Shown one piece after another: positions 1-7,979 of a stretch of 64,000 nt of DNA. The stretch covers positions 434,001 to 498,000 of the forward strand of contig NZ_CP059213.1 in assembly GCF_014252255.1 (NCBI RefSeq). The letters run 5' to 3'. The notes under the pieces are model-generated. The model ran no database searches. It saw nothing but the letters and a program-made list of their open reading frames with translations, and had not been told where the DNA came from. Position 1 is the first letter of the stretch. The number at the start of each line of letters is the position of its first letter. Both the position numbers and the translations under genes were made by a program. The DNA is from Blattabacterium cuenoti. GTDB lineage: Bacteria; Bacteroidota; Bacteroidia; Flavobacteriales; Blattabacteriaceae.

Positions 1-96
1 ATGAGTTACTTCTCCTATAGATTCAAAATATTTTTTTAATTCTTGTTCTGTCATATCATAAGATAAGTTACCTACATATAATTTCGTATTGTCCAT
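1..96 (-). CDS. RNA-binding protein, RRM family (partial, N-terminus only)
   Basis: Only the first 32 codons lie in the window; the reading frame starts at an ATG (94-96, complement) and runs off the left edge without a stop. The visible peptide begins MDNTKLYVGNLSYDMTEQEL. It contains the RNP2-type strand LYVGNL and the following helix typical of small single-RRM RNA-binding proteins common in Bacteroidetes. These proteins bind single-stranded RNA and are often abundant or cold-inducible. It is divergent from pncB. A TAAATTTG element 24 bases upstream of its ATG fits a Bacteroidetes -7 box. The full length and C-terminus cannot be seen. Confidence 0.85.
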   Translation of the reverse strand, partial: MDNTKLYVGNLSYDMTEQELKKYFESIGEVTH

Positions 97-120
97 ATTA
101 AAAATAAATTGTTTTCAAAG

Positions 121-128
121 CAAATTTA
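121..128 (-). promoter_or_regulatory. Putative Bacteroidetes -7 promoter element for the RRM gene
   Basis: Read on the minus strand this is TAAATTTG, an exact match to the TAnnTTTG consensus recognised by the primary sigma factor of Bacteroidetes. It ends 24 bases before the RRM gene's ATG. No clear -33 TTTG is visible at the usual spacing, so it is a candidate only. The same octamer precedes the lipoprotein gene and lpdA in this window. Confidence 0.4.
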
Positions 129-222
129 GAGAAATATTTTTTCTAAATATATTAAAATATAAATTTTCTATTTTTTATATTAAATTAAAAAATTTTTATA
201 AATAAGTTAAAGAATACTTATA

Positions 223-1395
223 ATGAATAATTTTTCTATTATATCATCATTATTGGATAATGATTTTTATAAATTTACTATGCAAAATGCTGTTCTTAAA
301 TTATTTCCATTAGTAAAAGCTAAATATGAATTTATTAATAGAGGAAAATATTCTTTTCCTAAAAATTTTGCAAATATTTTAAAAGAAAATCTTAATAAAA
401 TGTCTTATTTAAAACTTTCAAATAAAGAAAGAATTTTTTTAGAAAAATATTGTCCTTATTTAGATTCCTCTTATTTAGATTTTTTAAATCAATATCAATA
501 TAATCCAAAAGAAGTAAATATATATCAAAAAGGAAAAAATATAAAAATGAATATAGAAGGATTATGGAGTAGAACTATATTATGGGAAGTTCCTTTAATG
601 GCTATTATTTCTGAATTATATTATAAATTAACAGGAATAAAACGTTTATCTGATAAAAATATCATCATTCTTACTAAAGAAAAATTAAAAAAATATAAAA
701 AATTAAAAGTTAAAATTGGAGAATTTGGAACAAGAAGAAGATATTCTTATCAAGTACATAAATTAATACTTAAAATTTTAATAGAAGAAGGATATCCTTT
801 TTTTATAGGAAGTAGTAATGTTCATTTATCTCATATATTTTCCATTAAACCAATAGGAACTAAAGGACATGAATGGATTATGTTTCACGCAGCAAAATAT
901 GGATTTAATATAGCAGATCGTATAGCTATGGAAAATTGGTTAAATATTTATAAAGGAAATTTAGGTATAGCTTTATCCGATACATACACATCTTCAATTT
1001 TTTTCAAAAATTTTAATAAAAAACTTTCTAATACTTTTAAAGGAATTAGACATGATAGCGGTGATCCTATTTCTTTTATTAAAAAAACAATAAAACATTA
1101 TAAAAAATTTAAAATAAATCCTATTAAAAAAAAAATTGTATTTTCTGATAATCTTAATCCAGATAAAGTGGCTTTTATTTCTTCTTTTTGTAAAAATAAA
1201 ATTAATCCTTTTTTTGGAATAGGAACTAATTTTACTAATGATGTTGGTCCTCCTTCTATGAATATTGTTATTAAAATGATTAAAACCATTCCAAAAAAAA
1301 ATTGGATTTCAGTAGTAAAATTATCTAATGTTGAAAAAAAATCAACTGGAAAAAAAAATATGATTTTTTTTGCTAAAAAAATCCTTCATTTATGA
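223..1395 (+). CDS. pncB: Nicotinate phosphoribosyltransferase
   Basis: This enzyme makes nicotinate mononucleotide from nicotinate and PRPP with ATP use, the entry step of NAD salvage in the cytosol. The 390-residue protein has the family start LLDNDFYKFTMQ (10-21), EFGTRRRYS (167-175), the catalytic-histidine segment GTKGHEWIM (212-220, His216) and the phosphoribosyl-binding RHDSGDP (276-282). Its length is normal for the family. The gene stands alone, divergent from the RRM gene and followed after 46 bases by the miaB operon. Its TGA stop forms part of a perfect 13-bp palindrome that recurs at the end of secG. It suggests that NAD is made from nicotinate, presumably from the host or another pathway. 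Confidence 0.95.
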   Translation: MNNFSIISSLLDNDFYKFTMQNAVLKLFPLVKAKYEFINRGKYSFPKNFANILKENLNKMSYLKLSNKERIFLEKYCPYLDSSYLDFLNQYQYNPKEVNIYQKGKNIKMNIEGLWSRTILWEVPLMAIISELYYKLTGIKRLSDKNIIILTKEKLKKYKKLKVKIGEFGTRRRYSYQVHKLILKILIEEGYPFFIGSSNVHLSHIFSIKPIGTKGHEWIMFHAAKYGFNIADRIAMENWLNIYKGNLGIALSDTYTSSIFFKNFNKKLSNTFKGIRHDSGDPISFIKKTIKHYKKFKINPIKKKIVFSDNLNPDKVAFISSFCKNKINPFFGIGTNFTNDVGPPSMNIVIKMIKTIPKKNWISVVKLSNVEKKSTGKKNMIFFAKKILHL

Positions 1396-1405
1396 CATAA
1401 TGTCA
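1393..1405. promoter_or_regulatory. Perfect palindrome TGACATAATGTCA, copy 1, upstream of miaB/activator operon
   Basis: The 13-base dyad has 6-base arms around a central A and begins with the stop codon of pncB. It sits 36 bases before the miaB ATG, hence in front of the operon encoding the sigma-54 activator. An identical 17-mer (ATGACATAATGTCATTT) occurs at 4759-4775, upstream of groESL. It could be an activator binding site or a weak 3' hairpin (5-bp stem, 5-base loop). The operator reading is inference. Confidence 0.4.
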
Positions 1406-1441
1406 TTTTATTTTACCTTTATTTATTAATAATTATATAAG

Positions 1442-2776
1442 ATGGAAAACAATAAAAAAGAATTAAACAATAGTTTTTATATTGAAAATTATGGATGTCA
1501 AATGAATGTATCAGATAGTGAAATAGTAATTTCTATTTTATTTAAAAATGGATTTTTTTTATCAAAAAATTTAAAAGAAGCAAATATAATTTTATTTAAT
1601 TCTTGTTCTATTAGAAAAAAAGCAGAATTAACATTAAACAATAGATTAGAAGAATTACAATATTTAAAAAGAAAAAATAAAATTTTATTTGGTATTATAG
1701 GATGTTTATCTAAACAATTTAGAGATATTCTTTTAAAGAAAAAAAAAATTGATTTTTTTGTAAATCCTAATTCTTATAAAGAAATACCTAATTTTATTAA
1801 AAATGCTATAATTGGAAAACCATATATTTATTCAAATAATCAAAAAAATGAAACATATTCAGATATAAATCCATTTTATTTAAAAAAAATAACAACTTTT
1901 TTAAGTATAACTAGAGGATGCAATAATATGTGTACATTTTGTGTAGTTCCTTTTACAAGAGGAAGAGAAATAAGCAGTAATCCATATTATATAATTGAGG
2001 AATGTAAACGATTATATAAAAATGGATATAAAGAAATAACTCTTTTAGGACAAAATGTTGATTCTTATAAATGGAACAATATGGATTTTTCTGATTTATT
2101 AAATTTTTTAGCTCCAGAAATACCTTTCATGAGAATAAGATTTTCTACATCTAATCCTCATGATATGTCGGATAAAATATTAGAAGTTATTTCTAAACAT
2201 TCTAACATTTGTAAACATATTCATTTACCTGTTCAATCTGGAAGTAATAAAATATTAAAATTAATGAATAGAAAATATACACGTGAAAAATATATTTCTT
2301 TAATTAAAAAAATTAGAAAAATAATTCCTGAATGTTCTATATCACATGATATTATGACTGGTTTTTGTAATGAAGAAGAAAAAGATCATCAAGATACTAT
2401 TGATTTAATGAATGAAATTCAATATAATTATGGTTATATGTTTTCTTATTCTTCTAGACCAGGAACTTATGCATATAGAAAATTAAAAGATAATGTCCCA
2501 CATTATGTTAAAAAAAAACGATTAAAAGAAATTATTGATTTACAAAAAAAACATTCATTATTCAGAATGAAAGAATATGTAGGAAAAATACAAGAAGTTT
2601 TAATAGAAGGTGAATCTAAAAAAAATAATCAATATTGGTATGGAAGAAATACACAAAATTTAGTTATAGTTTTTCCTAAAGAATCCTATAAAATAGGACA
2701 ATTTACATATGTAAAAATAACAGAAACTACTTCTGCTACTTTAATTGGAAAAATTTATAAAGATGTAAAAAAATAA
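1442..2776 (+). CDS. miaB: tRNA-2-methylthio-N6-dimethylallyladenosine synthase
   Basis: MiaB is a radical-SAM methylthiotransferase that converts i6A37 to ms2i6A37 in tRNAs reading UNN codons. The 444-residue protein has the N-terminal MTTase domain with cluster cysteines C19, C55 and C88, the radical-SAM motif C160-x3-C164-x2-C167, and a C-terminal TRAM domain of about 60 residues. All six cluster ligands are present, so it should be active. Its substrate is made by MiaA, encoded at about 22 kb in this window. It is the first gene of a tight operon: the next gene starts 4 bases after its stop. No Shine-Dalgarno is visible, as usual for the phylum. Confidence 0.96.
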   Translation: MENNKKELNNSFYIENYGCQMNVSDSEIVISILFKNGFFLSKNLKEANIILFNSCSIRKKAELTLNNRLEELQYLKRKNKILFGIIGCLSKQFRDILLKKKKIDFFVNPNSYKEIPNFIKNAIIGKPYIYSNNQKNETYSDINPFYLKKITTFLSITRGCNNMCTFCVVPFTRGREISSNPYYIIEECKRLYKNGYKEITLLGQNVDSYKWNNMDFSDLLNFLAPEIPFMRIRFSTSNPHDMSDKILEVISKHSNICKHIHLPVQSGSNKILKLMNRKYTREKYISLIKKIRKIIPECSISHDIMTGFCNEEEKDHQDTIDLMNEIQYNYGYMFSYSSRPGTYAYRKLKDNVPHYVKKKRLKEIIDLQKKHSLFRMKEYVGKIQEVLIEGESKKNNQYWYGRNTQNLVIVFPKESYKIGQFTYVKITETTSATLIGKIYKDVKK

Positions 2777-2780
2777 AAAT

Positions 2781-4031
2781 ATGGAATCTATCCAAAATAT
2801 AAAACAAAAATTTGGAATCATTGGATATGATTATGCTTTACATCAAGCTATAGAAAAAGCAATACAAGTTGCACCTACAGATATATCTGTTTTAGTTCTT
2901 GGAGAAAGTGGAGTAGGAAAAGAATTTATTCCAAAAATTATTCATCAATTTTCTTCTAGAAAACATCATTCTTATATTGCTGTAAATTGTGGAGCAATTC
3001 CAGAAGGAACTATTGATAGTGAACTGTTTGGTCATGAAAAAGGATCTTTTACAGGAGCAATAAGTATGCGTAAAGGATATTTTGAAGGAGTGAATGGAGG
3101 AACTATCTTTTTAGATGAAGTAGGAGAATTACCTTTAACTACACAAGTTCGTCTTCTTAGAATATTAGAATCAGGAGAATTTATTAAAGTTGGTTCTTCC
3201 AAAATTCAAAAAACTAATATACGAATTGTTGCTGCTACTAATTTAAATATGATAGAATCTATACAAAAAGGAAAATTTAGAGAAGATTTATATTATAGAC
3301 TTAATACAGTACAAATTAACGTTCCTCCTTTACGTTGTCGTAAAAATGATATTAAATTTTTATTTAAAAAATTTGCTAATGATTTTGCAGAAAAATACCA
3401 TATGCCTTCAGTAACACTTACTGAAGGATCTTTAAAATATTTAGAAAATTATTATTGGCCAGGAAATATCAGACAATTAAAAAATATTGCAGAACAAATT
3501 TCTGTAGTAGAAACTAAACGTGAAATTTCCGTAGAAAAATTAAAAGAATATATTCCAGAAAATATTCCTTCAATATCATTTTCTCATAATGAAAATTTTT
3601 TTAAAGGACTTTCTAAAGAAAGAGATTTTTTATATAAAATTTTATTTGATATGAAAAAAAATTTTAATGATTTAAAAAATATTACTTTTCAATTAATTAA
3701 AAATCATACTAATACAAGATTTATTAAAGAAAATCAACAACTTATGGAAAAAATTTTTGGAAAAATGATTTATAATAAGGATAACTCTATTTTTCAATTA
3801 GAAGATTCATATAAATTATCTGAAGATGATAATAATTTAGATTATGAAGAAGTAGAAGAAGATTCATTTGATAATTTAAATGAATCTTCTTCTATTTCTT
3901 TAGAAAAAAAAGAAATAGAATTTATTCAAAAAGCTTTAAAAAAAAATAATGGAAAAAGAAGAAAAACAGCAAAAGAATTAGGAATTTCAGAAAGAACATT
4001 ATATAGAAAAATTAAACAATATGGATTATAA
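2781..4031 (+). CDS. Sigma-54-dependent transcriptional activator (AAA+ domain, Fis-type HTH, no receiver domain)
   Basis: This is a bacterial enhancer-binding protein that would use ATP hydrolysis to open sigma-54 RNA polymerase promoters. The AAA+ domain starts almost at the N-terminus: Walker A GESGVGKE (41-48), sigma-54 contact loop GSFTGA (88-93, canonical GAFTGA with Ala to Ser), Walker B GGTIFLDEVGEL (106-117), then the sensor region. There is no response-regulator or GAF domain, as in PspF. An acidic linker follows, and the last about 30 residues form a Fis-like helix-turn-helix (TAKELGISERTLYRKI). The last 11 bases overlap lptE. A probable target is the sigma-54-like promoter of groESL three genes downstream. 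The sigma-54 gene itself is not in the window. Confidence 0.9.
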   Translation: MESIQNIKQKFGIIGYDYALHQAIEKAIQVAPTDISVLVLGESGVGKEFIPKIIHQFSSRKHHSYIAVNCGAIPEGTIDSELFGHEKGSFTGAISMRKGYFEGVNGGTIFLDEVGELPLTTQVRLLRILESGEFIKVGSSKIQKTNIRIVAATNLNMIESIQKGKFREDLYYRLNTVQINVPPLRCRKNDIKFLFKKFANDFAEKYHMPSVTLTEGSLKYLENYYWPGNIRQLKNIAEQISVVETKREISVEKLKEYIPENIPSISFSHNENFFKGLSKERDFLYKILFDMKKNFNDLKNITFQLIKNHTNTRFIKENQQLMEKIFGKMIYNKDNSIFQLEDSYKLSEDDNNLDYEEVEEDSFDNLNESSSISLEKKEIEFIQKALKKNNGKRRKTAKELGISERTLYRKIKQYGL

Positions 4032-4524
4032 AAAAATTTATTTTTTTTTTATTTTTCTATTTATATCTATTACTATTACTAGTTGTTCTTATACTTCTAT
4101 TTATTCATTTTTTTATCCAATAAAAACAATAGAAATAGGAGATTTTTCAGAAGAAATGAATATACATATACCTAGAAGATCTATTTCTTTTGATTTTAAA
4201 AAAAATATAGAAAATTATATTTTAAAACATAATCCTTCTTATTTAGCATTAAAAGATGGAGATATTATTTTAGAAGGAAAATTTTTAGATTATGCAATTA
4301 TTCCAACAGAAAATTATTCATTAAAAAAAATTCAAATAACAGTGAAAATATGTTATAAAGATAATTTAGAACCAGAACAAAATTGGGAACAAAATTTTAT
4401 TGTATCAGAATATTTTTATTATAAAAAAAATCTTTTTTTAGAAGAAATTATTAATAAAATTATAGAAAAACTTACAATTCAAGTATATCAAAAAATATTT
4501 TATGAAAATAATAATAATTTATAA
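4021..4524 (+). CDS. lptE: LptE-family outer-membrane LPS-assembly lipoprotein
   Basis: The 167-residue protein has a hydrophobic signal peptide (about 6-20) and a lipobox ending in TITSC with Cys22 as the predicted lipidated residue. The remainder is a mixed alpha/beta domain resembling the Bacteroidetes LptE family, whose members partner LptD in inserting lipopolysaccharide into the outer membrane. The ATG overlaps the end of the activator gene by 11 bases, and the stop abuts the secG ATG directly, so all are one transcript. The call rests on lipobox, size and the characteristic Flavobacteriia gene order; sequence similarity in this family is low. Confidence 0.75.
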   Translation: MDYKKIYFFFIFLFISITITSCSYTSIYSFFYPIKTIEIGDFSEEMNIHIPRRSISFDFKKNIENYILKHNPSYLALKDGDIILEGKFLDYAIIPTENYSLKKIQITVKICYKDNLEPEQNWEQNFIVSEYFYYKKNLFLEEIINKIIEKLTIQVYQKIFYENNNNL

Positions 4525-4767
4525 ATGACATATATAACTTTATCTGGATTTTTTATTATTCTAATGTGTTTTCTTCTTATAATATTTATACTTATACAAA
4601 ATCCTAAAAAAGAAAGTATTAATCAAACTTTTATGGAAAAAAATTTTAGATTTTTTGGTATTAAAAGAACAAATACATTTTTAGAAAATATTACTTGGTT
4701 TTTATCTATTATTATATTTTTTTTAATTTTATTATTTAATTTTTTTTTAAAATTAAATATGACATAA
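4525..4767 (+). CDS. secG: Preprotein translocase subunit SecG
   Basis: SecG is the small accessory subunit of the SecYEG channel. This 80-residue protein has two predicted membrane helices (about 5-24 and 57-76) joined by a polar loop with the typical NPKKESINQTF-like segment. It is a usual length for Bacteroidetes SecG. Its start codon follows the lptE stop without a gap. The TAA stop lies inside the second copy of the TGACATAATGTCA palindrome. SecE (36.6-36.8 kb) and YajC (10.8 kb) in this window belong to the same export machine. Confidence 0.88.
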   Translation: MTYITLSGFFIILMCFLLIIFILIQNPKKESINQTFMEKNFRFFGIKRTNTFLENITWFLSIIIFFLILLFNFFLKLNMT

Positions 4768-4772
4768 TGTCA
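4760..4772. promoter_or_regulatory. Perfect palindrome TGACATAATGTCA, copy 2, upstream of the groESL sigma-54 promoter
   Basis: This dyad is identical to the one at 1393-1405 and sits in the secG 3' end. Its centre is about 75 bases upstream of the start site predicted from the -24/-12 element at 4815-4830, which is a plausible distance for an upstream activator site of a sigma-54 enhancer-binding protein. The link to the activator encoded at 2781-4031 is inference. Confidence 0.45.
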
Positions 4773-4814
4773 TTTAATATTATTAAGATGAAAAAAAATC
4801 AATAAATTTTTATT

Positions 4815-4830
4815 TGGCATGTTTTTGGCT
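4815..4830 (+). promoter_or_regulatory. Candidate sigma-54 (-24/-12) promoter of groESL
   Basis: The sequence TGGCATGTTTTTGGCT aligns with the consensus TGGCAYR-N4-TTGCW at every position except one T to G in the -12 box. The invariant GG (4816-4817) and GC (4828-4829) are correctly spaced. Transcription would start near 4840, leaving a leader of about 32 bases before the groES ATG. I see no TAnnTTTG element and no CIRCE repeat (TTAGCACTC-N9-GAGTGCTAA) between secG and groES. No similar element was found in the other intergenic regions I scanned. Confidence 0.6.
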
Positions 4831-4872
4831 TTTTTTTAATTAGTGTCGTAAACTTTAAAAATTATTTAAAAT

Positions 4873-5151
4873 ATGGTGGAAGTAAAGATTAAACCTTTAG
4901 CAGATCGTGTTCTTGTACAACCTGATCCTGCTGAAACAAAAACAGCTTCAGGTATTATTATTCCTGATACTGCAAAAGAAAAACCACAAAAAGGAACTAT
5001 AATTGCGGTAGGTAAAGGCAAAAAGAATGAACCTATGATTCTAAAAGAAGGAGATAGAGTTTTATACGGAAAATATTCTGGAACAGAATTAAAATGGGAA
5101 GGTAAGGAATACCTCATTATGCGAGAGTCTGATATAATAGCTATCATATGA
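4873..5151 (+). CDS. groS: Co-chaperonin GroES (Hsp10)
   Basis: GroES caps the GroEL ring during ATP-driven protein folding in the cytosol. The 92-residue protein has the N-terminal strand [12 protein letters not shown], the mobile-loop region [11 protein letters not shown] and the dome segment around GKGKKNE, all family-typical. The gene is followed by groEL after 48 bases and is preceded by the sigma-54-like promoter at 4815-4830. Codon use is somewhat less A+T-biased than in neighbours, consistent with high expression and strong constraint in endosymbionts. Confidence 0.97.
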   Translation: MVEVKIKPLADRVLVQPDPAETKTASGIIIPDTAKEKPQKGTIIAVGKGKKNEPMILKEGDRVLYGKYSGTELKWEGKEYLIMRESDIIAII

Positions 5152-5193
5152 TTATATAACTTCATATAACTTATTAAGTATTCAAAAAATTAA

Positions 5194-6843
<1,650 letters not shown>

Positions 6844-6870
6844 ATGTAAAATGTTGATGTAAATAATAAA

Positions 6871-6904
6871 AAAAAATAGTGTCCTAATAAAGACACTATT
6901 TTTT
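6871..6904. terminator. Bidirectional rho-independent terminator between groEL and kdsC
   Basis: A 13-bp perfect stem (AAAAAATAGTGTC with GACACTATTTTTT) encloses the 8-base loop CTAATAAA. It is flanked by A-runs on one side and T-runs on the other, so it can act on both converging transcripts. Confidence 0.85.
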
Positions 6905-6915
6905 TTAAAACAAAT

Positions 6916-7422
6916 TTAAAACCAATTTTTTTGAACTTTTAAAGTTTGTTCAATCACATCTCTTACACATCCTCTTCCTCCTTTTTTTGGAGAAATATAT
7001 TTAGATATATCTTTCACTTCTTGAACGGCATCTATTGGAGAACAAGGTAAAGCTACAGATCTCATGATTTCAATATCAGGAAGATCATCTCCCATGTAAA
7101 GAACTTTTTTTTTTGTAATATTTAAAATATTACAATATTCATCTAAATATTTTTTTTTATTATCAACTCCTTGATAAATATAACGGATATTCAAATTTCT
7201 TAAACGTTTAAAAACCATTAAATCTGAACCTTTTGTAATGATACATAAATTATATCCTTTTTTTTTTGCTATTTCCATAGCAAATCCATCTTGAACAAAC
7301 ATTTGACGTACCATATTTCCATCTGGAAATAAATTTAAAGTACAATTTGTTAATACTCCATCTACATCAAATACAAAAGTATTAATATCATTCATTATGT
7401 TCAGATAATTTTTCGTATCCAT
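6916..7422 (-). CDS. kdsC: KdsC-type 3-deoxy-D-manno-octulosonate-8-phosphate phosphatase (HAD superfamily)
   Basis: KdsC removes phosphate from KDO-8-phosphate in lipopolysaccharide inner-core synthesis. The 168-residue protein is a minimal C0-type HAD phosphatase: FDVDGVLT (motif I with Asp19 and Asp21), ITKGSD (61-66, motif II) and YMGDDLPD (109-116, motif III). The length fits KdsC tetramers that lack a cap domain. It lies convergent to groEL with a shared terminator and 70 bases downstream of the PUR-alpha-like gene. A related function (N-acylneuraminate cytidylyltransferase-type phosphatase domain) is less likely given LptE nearby. Confidence 0.88.
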   Translation of the reverse strand: MDTKNYLNIMNDINTFVFDVDGVLTNCTLNLFPDGNMVRQMFVQDGFAMEIAKKKGYNLCIITKGSDLMVFKRLRNLNIRYIYQGVDNKKKYLDEYCNILNITKKKVLYMGDDLPDIEIMRSVALPCSPIDAVQEVKDISKYISPKKGGRGCVRDVIEQTLKVQKNWF

Positions 7423-7492
7423 TCTCCTAAAAAAACCTTAAATCAACATAAAAAAAACTGTATAATAATAAAAAAAATATTAAACTTAAACT

Positions 7493-7891
7493 TTAAATAT
7501 CCTCAAAATTAATATTTGTAAAATCCTTTATTTCTGATGTTTTTTTTTGAGCATCTTTAATCTCTTGATTTTGATTATATGTTGTATGATTTTTAAAATC
7601 TTTTTGATGACGTTCTGAAATAACTTCTCTTCCTTTTTCATTAATGATAAATCGAATCATATCATCAAGTATACTTTGAAATTTGGAAAAATCTTCTTTA
7701 TACAAATATATTTTGTGTTTTTTATAAGTTATTTCTCCTGTTTCAGAAAAATTTTTTTTACTTTCAGTAATTGTTAAGTAATAATCACCAGCTCTTGTTT
7801 CTCTTGCATCAAAAAAATAAGTTCTACTACCAGTTTTTAGAGTTCGTGAACAAATTTCATTTCTTTCTTTGATATTTTCTTTTTCGTCCAT
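7493..7891 (-). CDS. PUR-alpha-like DNA/RNA-binding protein (DUF3276 family)
   Basis: The 132-residue protein matches my memory of the Bacteroidetes-specific DUF3276/PUR family: an N-terminal segment SRTLKTGSRTYFFDARETRAGDYYLTITES followed, after a break, by a helix FSKFQSILDDMIRFI. (The quoted parts correspond to residues 15-44 and about 88-102.) Such beta-beta-beta-alpha repeats bind single-stranded nucleic acids in PUR proteins. The C-terminal 40 residues are charged and probably disordered. The cellular role is not established. Retention in a reduced genome suggests a basic task in RNA handling. It is transcribed toward kdsC. Confidence 0.8.
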   Translation of the reverse strand: MDEKENIKERNEICSRTLKTGSRTYFFDARETRAGDYYLTITESKKNFSETGEITYKKHKIYLYKEDFSKFQSILDDMIRFIINEKGREVISERHQKDFKNHTTYNQNQEIKDAQKKTSEIKDFTNINFEDI

Positions 7892-7979
7892 TTCAATAAA
7901 ATATTATAATCCTAATAAAGCAAATCTAAATAAAAAAATGTAGAATAATTATTTAAAATTAATTTTTTTTTAAAAAATT

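Noticed and set aside
4768-4872. CIRCE heat-shock element for groESL
   Set aside because: Searched by eye for TTAGCACTC and GAGTGCTAA; neither half is present.
4866-5165. A 99-codon minus-strand frame opposite groES
   Set aside because: It is the antisense shadow of a strongly conserved gene and shows no independent similarity or start signal.
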